DNA of 64,000 nucleotides from Buddleja alternifolia (taxonomy: Eukaryota; Streptophyta; Magnoliopsida; Lamiales; Scrophulariaceae): NCBI GenBank assembly GCA_019426215.1, contig CM033402.1, positions 8,991,246-9,055,245 on the forward strand, given 5' to 3'. A program made the translations under genes and the position numbers. The first letter of the stretch is position 1, and each line of letters opens with the position of its first letter. The notes under the pieces were generated by a model. That model was not told where the DNA came from. It saw only the letters and a list, made by a program, of their open reading frames with translations, and made no database searches. Below, in pieces: positions 22,972 through 36,252 of this stretch.

Positions 22972-23875
22972 ACAACCAAGTTGATACGAACAAAACTTGT
23001 AGAACTATCTCCTCAACTACCAGAAATACTTCTGTATCAGCTATGTGCAGTGAAATAACAACAATTATTATCCTGTTAAAATTTTAACTTTAACAAAAAA
23101 TCACATTTATAAAGACAAACACGAAACCTAAATGACAATTATACATCAAGCAACAATACAACAAAGATGAAATTTGATAATCTTTTTCCTTCTTTTATAA
23201 AGCCGCAGGTTTATGTATAAAGGACAAGAAATCTTTCTTCTACAAAAACTGCTATTAAATTGCACAAAATATAAATTTTATGAACATCAATTTCATTTAT
23301 AGAGATTTTTTCAGCAAACTCCATCTAAGCGCTAATCAAGAGGAAACACATAATAAGTATTTTTTAGCAAACTACACCTCAAGCTCTAACCAAAAAATCT
23401 GAACATGTGGGGGAGCCATTGATAACAATAAATTAAATCTAAGAAAGTGATACAAGAGGTTGAGTAGTAAGTAGAAGCAACAAAGATTCACCCAGACAAA
23501 ATCAAAAGAAAGAAGGAGAAAAAAAAGAAAGAAAAAAGAATTTCAAAAAAAAAAAGGAAATGTTTGAATTCGAGAAAACATAGATAAAGATAACATTTCC
23601 ATTTTTACCTTCAGTGCAAGAGATAATTAGGAGTATGAGATTGATCGATCCTTGCAAGAGAAAAATCGCACTGCTTCAAAGTGAGGGAACTCAAACCGTA
23701 GAACATGTCGATGATTTGTGCTGAAAGAACTGGAGTGAGGGGTTATTTATAAGATAGGGGCAAAGTGGTCATTGCAGGGTTTAATTTGGGCTTGTGTAAA
23801 AGTTGAAAAATAGATCACAGCCCCTTGGCATGATCCAATATCCCCAAGATCCATAAATTACATGCCAGGCCTGTT

Positions 23876-25811
23876 ACGAATCACGGGCCGGATTAGGAGC
23901 AAGCAAATAATAAATTGAATGTGAAAAGACATCTAACCTACGCTATCAAGGTAAGCAAACAAGCTCTAATAGTATTATCTAGAAACTTCCTGGTTGAACT
24001 TAAAATTTAATTTTTTAGTAATAAATCTTTTCCAATATTTTGCATTCTACATGATTCTATATTTTTTTTAATTTGGAATTAATGATTTTGTTCAATTTAT
24101 TTCAGATACAAATTATTAGTGAAAATTCACAATCCTTAATTAAATCAACATTGAATGAAAAATATTGAAAGAGTATATTATCTTTTGCTTTTTTCCCTTT
24201 TCTAAGCAAAAATTAAAGAAAATGGGTGAGTTGGGCATTTAAACCATGATTCAAAATAGATATTCATTGTTACACTTAATTCTTATGCAACTCCTTATAA
24301 ATCATTTCTTTCTCTTTCTCTTTTCCCACGTGGGACAAAAGTTGGGACTTCACAATTAATCCCCCTCCCCACCCCCCTCAAGAAGCGATCTCATCGCGAC
24401 GTGACATTGTTCAGGACCCGTGATCTCTAGCGGTGGCTCACACGGGCTCAAGAGCATGGAGTTGACATTAGCGGTGGCACCTGTCACTGATGACAAGGCA
24501 AGAAAATCAATAGTGATGAAAGTAAATAAGTTAGAGAATGAAGTTGATATTAGCATTTCTAAAATTGATAACCACACTGTACTTCCACTTTTCTAGAACA
24601 AATTAGCAAAATGTTCATGTATTATTTAAATACATAATATTTTTTGAATTTGTGAGACAAATATTCCCTTCTTTACACTATTCATCCTTTTCAACTTATA
24701 TCTTCACATTTTAATGTGGGAAAATACCAAACAAAATCGCAACTTTGACTTTTTACTTTGACCATTTTACATTTTCAATTAAAATGGTTGTTATATATGA
24801 ATCTAATAGAAGTTCAGAAAAAATTAGAGTTTAGAAGTGAAAATCCTGAAATAGAATAGATGATTTTCTCTTTAAATTTTGGATTCTTCAAATCAGATTT
24901 CCATTTACAAGCTTATAAATATAATCTGTTTAAAAAAATATTCATAAAAAATCTCCAGTGTGTCATGTGTACCATTTAAAATTGATATCAACTCCAACTC
25001 TCTATTTTTATCTTCTTTTTTTTTGACATCAACTCAAACATTCAAAAAATAAAAGTTAATTGGATACATACCATACATTCAAAATCATTTGTTATTTTAT
25101 TTTGACCTAATAAAATACTAACCTTGATGTGTGAAGTGAAAACTTAACTAGATGTAAAAAATATAAGTGTGAAACAACATAATTTTCTCATTATTTTAAA
25201 ATTAATATAACTTTCTCATATGATATATTTGATTTGGCAAATGACATAAGATTAGAAATTTTAGCATGTCGAATTTCTAATGCCACAAAATTTCATGAAA
25301 GTATTACAAATATTGAGAAATGCACTCAAAATGAAGATTATTAATAGCAAAATTATCACAGATTTGTCTTTCACATAATAAAAATGAAGAGGTGGATAAG
25401 AAGGCCACCCAAAGAGTTGGAAACATGAATAATGCACTGGAATAGATATTTATTCAAAAAATTAAGCTAAAAGCTATTTTGAAATTAAATGGACGTTTTG
25501 ATAATTTTCTTAATAAAAAAAGTGTGAATGGAGTGTAGTAATCAATTTAAGGAGTGCTTATAACAATTCCCGTTAGAGAAATAACAGCCTGTAGGAAATC
25601 TCAAAGGATGAAGCCGTAAACTAAAAGGAATTAATTAAGGGACAATTTTTAAATACATTACTCTAGTTACCAACAAGAAAATAATAATCGACAATTTATA
25701 AATATAAGACTTTAATTACCAAAAAAACACACAAGATTTTGTACAATGTGGTGTGTGGCATTTTCATGAGAAATCAACATAATAAATTATTGGGAAAAAA
25801 ATGCATCGACT
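23876..25811. other. AT-rich intergenic DNA with an LTR/PPT-like remnant
   Basis: No gene is seen. Around 24320-24380 a TTCCCACGTGGGACAAAAG block followed by CCCCCTCCCCACCCCCC resembles a copia LTR end plus polypurine tract on the minus strand, but no coding region or second LTR accompanies it. Confidence 0.35.
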
Positions 25812-26400
25812 ACTGGAAAATATGTAAATTGAGTTTATGTCTGAGTCGATCATTACTTTTTCCTTAAGAATTTATTTGTCTTGTTAACTATACGAGTTTT
25901 AATAAATAAGTCTCTTTACGATAAAACATGCATAATATTCAAGAGCATTGTGAGAATACATTTGAACTTGCACTAATAGAGAATGTATTTTGAATATTTA
26001 AATTAATTCGAATGAGATTTAGGAATCCATTATTTATAGACGTTGAAAGGATCACCAAGATGGTTGCATTACTTCGCGGAGTAACCATCTTTTGTCAGAA
26101 GGTTGTGACCTTATCATTCAAACCAAACAGGCAATGCCCAAGACAAACCGGTACCAACAACTAGACACATTTATTTTGTATCAGCATTGAACTCGTCAGG
26201 CTTTGAATTTCGGCTTCAAAGCCACTTCAACTTAGAAATAGGCACAAAATAACAACAAAACTTAAATCTGAAGCAAAACAATAGATCACGACCCCGATAG
26301 TTGCAAGCGAGCACCAAGATGCCATATTTGTCCATGTGGGACAAGGATTTTCCTTACATAAGAGACAAAAAAATTCCTTTAATAAACAGGTCAAGGTATT
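25812..26400 (-). mobile_element. Old solo-LTR-like copy related to copia C LTRs
   Basis: Word order matches the LTR at 43305: AAATTGAG, then GAGTCGATCATTACT (GAGTCGATGACCACT in copia C), AATAAGTCTCTTTACGATAAA (AATAAGTCTTCCAAGATAAA), a CACGACCCCGATAG block and CATGTGGGACAAGG (TATGTGGGATAAAG). It is strongly diverged, has no coding sequence attached, and its TSD was not resolved; ends are approximate. Confidence 0.55.
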
Positions 26401-26468
26401 CTATTTTCTAATCCTTCTAATATGGAAAATACATATAATTTTTTTGAGATAAAACGGTAGATATATTA

Positions 26469-29400
26469 TTAATTCAAATCAGCCAAAACGGCACCAGCCA
26501 CATGAGGGGGAGAAGTTCCATCCCCGTCAAAGTCCAACAAAGCAGAACGAGTCAACAAATGAGTTGTATAATTCCCTGCTCGCCTAACAAAACTGAAAGA
26601 AATACTAGTAAAAAAAGGAAAACAAGAAAGAATATCACTAATAATAGAAACAATCGGGGAAAGATCCCGAGAATTGGCCATAATCTGGGTAATTAAAGCT
26701 AATCAGTCGCCTTCGAACATAACCTCCCGCCATCATTTCCGTCTAGCCCACTGAATTGCATCCAAGGCTGCCAGCGCTTCAGCCACTTTTGGGGATGAAC
26801 CGAAAGATCGATGATGTTGCTGCCAGGCCACGCAAGAACCCAAATGATCCCCACCAATGCACCCTGACCCCGTAGTTGTCGGGGAGCTCAAATTAGCTCC
26901 ATCAAAGTTCACCTTAATCACGCCCTCACTGGGAGGAATCCACCGTGCATCCTTCGACCTCTACACAAGGGTCGGGCTTGAGTCCACCGCTTCCTGAAAC
27001 ATAGCTCTATATGGCCTCAGCTTCCCCACAATTATTTTAGGGTCCACAACCAACTTATCCATGATGGATGAATTTCGATTGTTCCAGATCATCCAGCAAA
27101 TTGTAATGAATAACCAATAAGACTCCTTCTTCAACTTGGCATGGCAATGGTGGAACCAACTTTCAACATCCGAGCTCCAAAACCAGACAACATACCAAGG
27201 TAAATTCGAGAGGGCCCAAACAAGTTGAGCAAAAGAGCAACCAAGCAGTGCATGGTGAGTATCTTCGTCAGATGTCCCACAAAATGGACGCGAAGCATCC
27301 ACCCGAACTCACCTGCATCGCAAATTACACGTGGTAGGAATAACTTGTTTGCATGCGCGCCAGCAAAATAATCGAATTTTAGGTGCCACCTTTACCTCCC
27401 AAATAAACTTCCATGTTTATGGTGTAAATCCCGCTGAGATACCTGAAGTCGAACTCCTATCTACCGAGTCTAGATCCCTAGCTAAATGGTATGCGCTTCT
27501 GACTGAGAGCATCCCGTTTTTAGTGTAATGCCATATAAGGTGATCATCATTATTTCGAGATCCAAGAGGAATGGCCGTGATACACTCCACATCCGTAGGC
27601 CATAGAATTTTTTCCAACAAATTTAAATTTCACCATCTAGTATTCTCATCTATTAACTCACTAACTCTCATATCCTCGGGTAATAGATGCACTCATATAA
27701 GTAGTTTGAAATCCTTCGGTCTAGGAATCCAGGGATCTGACCAAACCCTAATACTCATCCCATTTCCGACTCGCCATCGACACCCTCCTTCAAGAAGATA
27801 GCGGGCTGCTCGAATACTTTTCCAGGTATAAGAGGCGTTCGACCCTTCCAGTGCCTCAAAAAAGTGAGAATCAGGAAAGTATTAAGCTCGGAGCAATTTG
27901 CTCAGTAAGCAAACCGGGTTTTGAGTAATCCTCCAGCCTTGTTTTGCTAACATAGTTGTATTGACTTCCTTCAAGTTTCAAAAGCCAATACCACCCTCCT
28001 CTTTCCTCTGACTTAATTTCGACCAAGCCACCCAGTGCATTTTCTTGGTTTCGCGATTGTTCCACCAGAAATTAGCCATGGCTGATTCAATCTCTCGGAT
28101 TAGAAAATTCGGGAGCTTGAAGCAACTCATGGCATAAGTAGGGATGGATTGGATAACCGCTTTCAAGAGAACCTCTTTCCCAGCTTGAGATAAAAATTTG
28201 GCACTTCAACCTTCCAAACGACTCTGAATCCGCTCCCGAATTGAGTCAAAGACCTCCTTTCTTGATCTGCCCACCACTGCCGGTAATCCTAGATATTTAT
28301 TGTGTTTGTCAGCCATCTGAACTCCTAGAATCCTTGCCAACCTCTCCCGAATCCTACATGGAGTATTTTTGCTAAACTCTACTGTCGATTTCTGCAAATT
28401 GATTTCTTGACCCGAGGCTTGTGCATAGCGAGCAAGCACGTCCTTCAATCATCTCATGGCCGGCTCAGTAGCTTGACAATAAATCATCGTATCATCCGCA
28501 AATAAGAGGCGGCTAACACTCGGGGTCGTCCTTGCTATTCTCACCCCCGTCAAGTTCCTTGCATTCTCCTCCGCCTGTATTAAACAACTAAACACCTCCG
28601 CACATAAAAGGAATAGATAAGGAGAAAGAGGGTCTCATTGACCGATACCTCTCTGAGGAATAAGATAGCCAAATTGGGATCCTGTAAGCATAAAAGAATA
28701 GGAAACTGAAGAGATACACTGCATAATAAGCTCTACTGAATTATGGTGAAAACCAAACTTTTCTAATACTCTATGAAGAAAGATCCACTCAACCCTGTCA
28801 TACGCCTTGCTCATGTCAAGTTTCAAGGCTGTATTGTCCCTCTTTACCCCAAGACTTGTTTTTCAGGTAATGATTTATCTCATAGGCAACAAGGACAATA
28901 TTATTAGATATAAGGCAACCCGGGATAAAAGCGGATTGTGTTTCTGAGACAATATCATTTAGGAAAGGTTTGATACGATTAGCGATAGTTTTCGAGACCA
29001 ATTTATAGATAATGTTATAAAGGCTTATAGGGCGAAATTGAGTAATGGACTCAGGGTTATTGCATTTTGGGATTAACACTATGTGAGTAAAATTAATATT
29101 GGGCAGAAATTTTCGATGATTAATGAAATTAAGGACACAAGACGTGACCTCTTTACCCACAATGGGCCAATTTTTTTGAAATAAGGAGAAATACCATCAA
29201 GCCCCAAAGCTTTCAACGGGGTGCATTTTTGAGAGAGATTGAGCGACCTCCGTTGATGTGAATTTCCTCGTCATCTCCCGTTCATTATATCAGTAACCCG
29301 GGGCTGGACATGTTCCAGTACTTCCTCTAAAATCTGAGTCGAAGGGTGAATCGAAGAGAAGATTTCCCCAAAGTATTCAGTGATTATGTTTTGGATATCC

Positions 29401-30568
29401 TCATCTTTATCTTTCAATTGCCACTGACTATCCTTTGGACGGTTTATGGAATTTCATGATAGGCGATTAGTAGCACTTGCATGAAAAAATCGTGTATTCC
29501 TGTCTCTGTCTTTTAGCCATAACACTCTGCTCCTTTACTTTCAACTAGTTTCTTCCCTAGCCAAGAGATCATCCAATTCAGCTCGGATCACTTCTTCCTC
29601 CGACTTAGAAGCCGTAGTAATTTTCCCTGACCGTAACAATTTGAGCTTCTCTTCAAGTTCTTTCTTTTTGCGAGGGAGTCGACAGAAGTCATTTTTATCC
29701 CAGCAAATTAAACTCATCCTGCACTTCTTGATGTTATTCCAAACAACCTCATTTTCCATACTAGCATCACATGGATCCCAGGCATCTTTGATCACCAGTT
29801 CGCACTCACTAATGTGGAGTCAGGCTGCCTCAAAGCGGAATTTTTTCTTCTTGGGCCTATGATTAATCTTCTGGATAGGTTTCAATTCAATGAAAATGGC
29901 CCTATGTTCAGAAACCTCTAGGGGTGTGACCTTTGCGTTGGGAAACATTGAAACCCACTTTAAATTCACACAAGCTCTATCAAGTCGACATTGCACATTA
30001 TGCTCATCTCTATGCCCATTATTCCAGGTTATCAACTCACCCCTATACCCTAAGTCGAATAATTCGGCCTCATGAAGTGTCTCGCGAAAGTCCCGCATTT
30101 GCCACGGAGCCCTCTTTCTATTACTTATCTGCTCGTGTGGATGCAAAATTTCATTAAAGTCTCCAGCAACTATCCACGGGGCAAAAGAATTGTTACTTAA
30201 CCTCTTCAACTTAGCCTACCTGGACTTATGATTACTCATCTCCGGTTCTCCATAGAACCCCGTAAACCTCCAACTCTCAGAGTCAGCTGAAGGACCAATA
30301 CTAACATCAATATGGTTAACCGAAAAAGACTGAAGAACCACGTTCGTATTCTTATCCCACATGAGAGCAAGACCATTTGACTGACCACTAGACTCAACAC
30401 AGACTCCAAATAAATTAAGACGATTTTTAAGAAAATCAAAAGAAAGACGATCTAATCTAGTTTCGGACAGAAAAATTAAAAATGGGAATTAAAACGTATG
30501 AGCTCAGAGAGCTTTTGAACTGCCCGTGACCTTCCCAGCCCCTGGCAGTTCCAACAGAGAATAGTCAT
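26469..30568 (-). pseudogene. LINE ORF2: AP endonuclease, reverse transcriptase, zf-RVT, RNase H (broken)
   Basis: The start is ATG 30568 (MTILCWNCQGLGRSRAVQKL), which overlaps the ORF1 stop. The endonuclease shows VAGDFNEIL, GELITWNN and SEHRAIF. RT shows FRPISLYNIIYKLVSK, SAFIPG, LDMSKAYDRVEW and the active site LLFADDTMIY (about 28480-28510). The zinc region has CGTSDEDTHHALLGC. The RNase H start is KVNFDGA, with AEALAALDA downstream. Stops (for example in MR*LKD and LEG*SAK) and frameshifts separate the blocks. The catalytic Asp pair of FADD is intact. The ORF would nick, reverse-transcribe and insert LINE RNA. Confidence 0.83.
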
Positions 30569-32160
30569 TGTTCTTGGAGAGACTGCTCCATTGCAATCTC
30601 CATCGGGCTATCTGGTTGGTCAATTAGACGAAGGGATTGACGCTTAGGGGTCGGTTCAATGACTTCCACCAGAATTTCGGACACATCAAGTTGTTTAAGT
30701 TTAAAAGTACCTGGAGATGTTGAAATAATTTCAGAAATTTTGGGGCCTTTGGATGCCAATGGTTTGCGAAAAACTTTTCTTGACAAAGGTCGAGGAGGGG
30801 TCACCGCTATTTGGAGCGGGATATTTATTAAAACCAGATTAAAATCAGACCGCGAGTTAAATAAGGGAGGAAAATGATGTGGGTCTGACTGGACTATGAA
30901 TTTGAAAATTATGGGAAGGAGTTTGAAAAGAGGAGTTGCTCAGGTTCAAAACGTTTGTGTGCGCGGGAACCGGTGTAGATAGGGGCGGGGGAGCACGTTG
31001 GACAACACAATTAGTTACAATTGCTTTGGTAGGTGATAGTAAATCCTCCCTATTTTGAATGCCTTCACCCGTACTCGGCTGCTCGGTAGTATCTTCAAAC
31101 CCTATAAGTGTATTTTGAAAGACCTCATAATTGTCCCCTAGATCAGTGTGAATGCGAACATTTCTATAAATTGGGCTCCTATGAGTCGTTCCTTCCACGA
31201 CACCATTATCTCCCGCACCCTCGGAACTAGATATCTCTGTGTTTTTGGGTGGTATAGCTGTTGTTCGAAGAGGTTGGTGATTTTTTTGACGTCGAACCAG
31301 ACGCCAGTCATTCGTTTCGGCCGTCCCGGTGATGAGTTAGCAGAATAAGGGGCAAAGGAATAGCTAGCGCCTGATCTTTGCCCCAGAACAACAGTCAGAC
31401 GTCCATTAGCCTTAAACTTAGGCCTGAAAGGAAGGTCGATCCTTAGATCCACAAAATTCTCCTTATAACGATTTTTGTAGAAGCTGATTAGGTGCGCAAT
31501 GATTCCACATAAATAACAGTAGTTCGGCAAGCATTCGTAAGATAGGTGCACCATAAGAGACTCGTTTCCTGATTTAAGCTTGACCACCCGTAGAAGTGCT
31601 TTGGTAACGTCCAAAGAAACCCTAATTCTCATGATGGAACCCCAAGACACTCCATTCTCTGCCAATCCAACACCAATAAAATTTCCAATATTATTTCCAA
31701 TGATAGACGCTATATCCCTAGTCATCTGGCTCAGCGGAAGGCCTTTGATATGAACTGTGAAGTCTCTCATGTTCAGCGGTGTTGTCAGTGGATCGTCATC
31801 AATACCAAGCTTTTTTAACACTATCAGTTCCTTATCAAAGCACCAAGGACCCTGTTCATATCGATAACATGATTAAACCTTAGCAAAAAGCGTCCATTTT
31901 CGAATCTTTCCATGTCCATCCCTCGCACGGGTTTAACCATCCTAGTTAAGGTTTCCTTGAAGGCCATGAAATTCACCCTACGTCCCATCAGTAGCCGTGC
32001 CACTATAATAAGCCCAGTATATTTGGAGCCCTTCTTCCAGAGATTGGCCGGCACTTCTACCTCTCTTGATTCCCTATCAGATAGGGATAATCTTCCACTC
32101 AACTGATTAATCTCCTCGTCCCAATTCAGAGATAGAGATCGTACATGAAAACACTTTCCC
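30565..32160 (-). pseudogene. LINE ORF1: DUF4283/CCHC nucleic-acid-binding protein (broken)
   Basis: The N-terminal part is DEEINQLSGRLSLSDRE, followed by a DUF4283-like block (GRRVNFMAFKETL, RFENGRFLLRFNH). After a frameshift near 31830 comes WCFDKELIVLKKLG, then TVHIKGLPLSQM and ECLPNYCYLCG, the start of a CCHC zinc knuckle. The C-terminal part (30565-30804) ends SLQEQ and TGA at 30565. The usual initiating Met is not evident. ORF1 coats LINE RNA; this copy cannot make a full protein. Confidence 0.75.
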
Positions 32161-32475
32161 CTGCTGTACTGATATATTGAATGGTGAGACGGCAAAGAGA
32201 TTCCTAGCAAAACAAAGACAAGCAAACAAATAGCACACAAAAACAACCAGAAGAAGGCCCCAAAACCCTAAAAAAGATACGAAAAAATAAACAAAAGCAA
32301 ACTACAACTTAAGTGCAGAAAGCAGACAAAACGGAGATTCAGAGCACACGCAAGAATGAGAAACGGAGCAGAAAAAACAAGAACAAATTAGGAGAAACGA
32401 GAAAGAACAAGTCTTGGCTGCCAAGGTTCCCGAAACTTCCAAGTACAAGGCGTCGATAGAGATACCATCGCCATG

Positions 32476-35400
32476 AATAAGAAAATTCCAACGTCAACAT
32501 TAGCAAAGACATTTAAGAAATGAATTGTCATTTTCCACCTTTAGATTGACTAGTGACTGCACTTGAGCTGCAGAATTCCCAATATCTTCAATTATAATTA
32601 CTATACAACAAACATAAGATATAACGAAGATGCCACCATATTTTGGTGCTACTACCAAAAATAAAAAATGAAGAGGAAAACACAAGTTGTTGAATTGCTA
32701 TGACATCTGAAATTAAGAGTGATTCCTAAGAGATTTGGTGGAACACAAGTGAATATTCATAGTTGTTTATTTATTGTGAACTCCACATGTATTCACCGCG
32801 CGCATATGTAATTGTTATCTTTACGAGATTTAAAATCTGAAAGTTTCTAAGAAGCCCCAAAGAAACACTATCACCTCTTTTTAGAATGAAAGTTTCTAAG
32901 AAACCCCAAAGAAACACTATCACCTCTTTTTACAAGAAAGTTGCCCAAATATCGAGTTAAACATAATTAATAGCAAAACAAAGTACAATAATAACATACC
33001 TCCTAATTGTTTGAGCTAGGGGTGACTATAAAATTTGCCATTGTCTACTAATCTCTAGGTCATAGTGTCATGATCTGAGATGGCTACATCCTTGATTGTC
33101 GTCCCTCATTTACGATTATCCAATCGGTTCCGGAATGGTCGACCCGCTTAAAAACACACGGGTCATGAAGTATTTAATCGTTTTCTATAAATGCTAGGGG
33201 CATTTTGGTCATTTGATATTTATGACTATATTTTAGTTGTATCAATTGGGATGAGACTGAATACATTGTTCGGATCCACTATTTTAATGTGTATATATTT
33301 TTTGAAAAAAATGTAAAGTGACTTAGTTATATACACATGTCTTGCACATGTAAAATGAAATACAAAATATTACAACATTCTAAAAAAATAAATTTAAATG
33401 GTAAAGAGTTCACTAGTTGTAAACCGAAGTAATTTCCTTAAGAATCACTAATTTCAATTACTATTTCCATGTGAAATGTGACAGTGCAATCTAATCAAAA
33501 CAAACAATGCAAGAAATATGCAATAGATATTCCTTTTATGAATGTCATCCATCATCTTGTGTTTTTTCCTGTGTCTTTTTGCCAATGACTTTTTCATTTT
33601 TCTACATAATTATAATCTTTTATGGGACCTTCAACTTTTGGAAATATTGATTGCATTATTTTACTCTGTGGACGGATACTGAAATTCTCTACCTTTGCAC
33701 GTTCATGTACACGAGGGCGTGGCCTTTCTGTCGGCAAAACAACTCAATCAAATACAATATTAGTACAATTCCAATCTGTGGTCAAGGACGAATAGTGAAT
33801 CAAATTGTTTATAGGTAAAAAAAATAAAATTAATTTCAAAACTGTTTAAAAGAGTGAAAGAGGCTATCGTTGCAGTAATGTTGTAGAGTGTGATTATGAG
33901 AGATTCTCATGTTGAGAAATGCTTTGTTTGAGTCATAGTTATTGGCATTTGGGCAACTCGTTATCTCAATCCTACATATTTTCGAGTAATCGGGGTTCAG
34001 GTTTACTACCGAAAATGAGTTCTGATTTGAAGACAATCAAAACCCTATTCATGAGTGGAGGAAATATTAGCAAATATTACTGGGCTACTGTACTACTCAA
34101 TCCATACATTTATTACATATTCGTGTAAATCTTTCTTTACATGCACAGAACAATGATAACTGTGTATATTAGTGATTAGCAAGTGGGAGTGAAAAAAGAA
34201 ATTGTGATGTGCTCAAGTGGAGAAAGAACCAAATTCTCTTATCACATATTTACGATTTGTATATACACTTGCTTAATTATATATACGTATAAGGAAATTT
34301 TAGCTTTGGCTGCGCACGAGTGATTCTAAGTGTGATCACAATGTGATTAGTCAAACCTATGGCAATTATAATTCATACACTTTGTGAATTACATTTGGAA
34401 TCGAAGGTCCAAATTCAAATTTTCCCTATGTATTATAAAAAAGTGTTGCATGATTGTATAAAAAAGGACTTCGACTGACCACTGCCAGCCTCTTGATTTA
34501 GGTTGTGTTTCTTCTAGGAGAACTGCACTTCTTTATTGATTTGAGTCATTTTAAGATTGTCTAAACATCAAGATTGATGTGCATGATAATAATTAAGGGT
34601 AATATAGTAAATGAAAAAATGAATTTGGGGTAATTATGATATTAATATATTATGGCTCAATAATGTTAACTCATTGGCAGGTCAGCACAAAAAGTTTTGG
34701 GTTCATGACCCATTATGAACACTATAAATACTTATTTGATTAGTGTTAATCATTCGTTTTCTGAGAAAAGCTCTAGTCTGTCGTGAGTCAAGTTGGACCC
34801 CAATGTTCCACACACTTTTCTCAACATATATACTTCCGAAGTTTCAACTTTGATTTTGACACTATTTGATCCCGTATCAAAAATTAAATTATCTCCCTAA
34901 CATATTTGCTTTTGTGACTAGTAATTTTTGGTAACATACCTAAGCGGCAGGCAAGTGATGTTGTATCATCAACTCCATTTATATAGATAGTACTTTGGAG
35001 CACATGCGATGGACATTGGACATGCATGGAGACAGATACTAGCCATAGAGCTTAGACTTGAGAGGTTCTTAGAAGAAAAAAGTCTTTGTGGTGAGAAAAA
35101 GTTAATTCCATTTACTTCTACAAGAAAGTACTGCCTCTTGATGAAGAGACAGTTGGAAAGATGATCTAAAGTGAATCGCGTAAAATGATATATTTTTTAA
35201 TTATGATGGGTTAGGGTGATGAAAGCCACCTAACCAGTCATGATCTAATGGCAAAAAGAATACCGAATCAGTTGCACTCGATACATTATAAAATTACTTG
35301 AAAAAGAAGAAAGGCACTATGAGTAGGAATCTTATATTTTGTTATAGCGAAAGGTAGAGTGGAACAATCTGCATAGCAATTACCACATAATTATAAGAGC

Positions 35401-36180
35401 CTTCAATTGCAATTAATGGAAATTGAACCACAACAACAATCTAGAGACGAGCATGTTATAGCACCACCAATTTGTCAATAACATTGAAATCCATTCACTA
35501 TTGAAGTGATTGATTTGCTTACTACTGTAAACGAGTTCAAACATGATATCCACATGGGAAGTTAAGAGTCGTACCAATTCAAAAACTGCAATTTAGAGAG
35601 TGAATATATCATCACAAGTCCACCAAGATATCAGTCAAATTAAAATTCACTTACAATGCTTTTGACGAACACACAAAAAAAAGCAATGTGAATGAGTTCG
35701 AATAATCGACCTCCTTATAGGAAATAATTGAACACATGAATTGAACTGACACATGGGTAATTGGCCAAAAAAATCTATTCGATCTAGACCCAGTTCAATG
35801 GTCTTAGTGATTATCTCTCTCTCACATAGTAATGCTTATTTTTTGTGGTCCACACACAAACAATTGTGTGTAATAAATAGACGCATAATATACAATCAAA
35901 CTGTTGAATTCAATCTGATATAAAATTAACTGATTGACCCTATTCATTTGAAAGGCCAAAGTTAAAATATACAATTTTCCATGGTGATATAAAATAATAG
36001 AGGACTAGTGGGACTTGGACCCATTAAATATATAGTAACTTTACAAATATTGCATTTCAGATATTGTCTTGTAAAGAAGACTGGTTTCATGGTACAAAGG
36101 CTGTGACACTTGTGACTGTTGAAGTTGACACACAAATCCTTTCACTTTTGTGTGTGTATATATTTTTTTTTTTGGTACAA
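32476..36180. other. Intergenic region, no gene recognised
   Basis: AT-rich DNA with short low-complexity ORFs only. A GC-richer patch at 33090-33180 contains TTCCGGAATGGTCGACCCGC. CTATAAATA at 34721 is promoter-like but no open exon follows. It contains a 49-bp tandem duplication (separate entry). Confidence 0.45.
32839..32936. repeat. Two-copy 49-bp tandem duplication
   Basis: GAAAGTTTCTAAGAA...CACCTCTTTTTA occurs at 32839-32887 and again at 32888-32936, differing at only a few positions. Confidence 0.88.
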
Positions 36181-36192
36181 GCTTTTGTGTGT

Positions 36193-36200
36193 GTATATAT
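36193..36200 (+). promoter_or_regulatory. Probable TATA box of the Dabb gene
   Basis: GTATATAT lies about 55 bp before the start codon. A near-copy (CTTTTGTGTGTGTATATAT) lies about 40 bp further upstream, so the TATA-bearing segment is duplicated on either side of a T run. Confidence 0.45.
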
Positions 36201-36252
36201 TGAGTGCTTCTTGTGAGCTATTTTTGCTTCATTATCATTGGTGAAACAAATA

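Larger units (their letters stand above)
20278..23875 (-). mobile_element. PIF/Harbinger element B (coding core; left end not found)
   Basis: Myb/SANT and transposase genes lie in the same order and strand as in Harbinger A. The transposase is upstream (21594-22971) and Myb/SANT downstream (20278-21295). A candidate right end is ...CATGCCAGGCCTG followed by TTA (about 23865-23878), but the complementary left end could not be located, so the limits given are those of the coding core plus this candidate. Both genes are decayed. Confidence 0.55.
26434..32475 (-). mobile_element. L1-type LINE, nearly full length, decayed
   Basis: The two-ORF plant L1 layout is on the minus strand: ORF1 with a DUF4283-like region and CCHC knuckle, ORF2 with endonuclease, RT, zf-RVT and RNase H. 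The 3' end on the minus strand reads ACCGTTTTATCTC followed by A7 (plus 26436-26442), the usual short A tail. The 5' leader probably begins near 32475. No TSD could be matched by eye. Each ORF is broken in several places, so the copy is old. Confidence 0.85.

Noticed and set aside
23860..23890. GCCAGGCCTG followed by TTA as a confirmed right end of Harbinger B
   Set aside because: No complementary left terminus was found in 16857-20300, so it is used only as a tentative limit.
34700..34830. CTATAAATA with downstream leader as a promoter of an unseen gene
   Set aside because: No open exon with protein-like composition follows within 1 kb on either strand.
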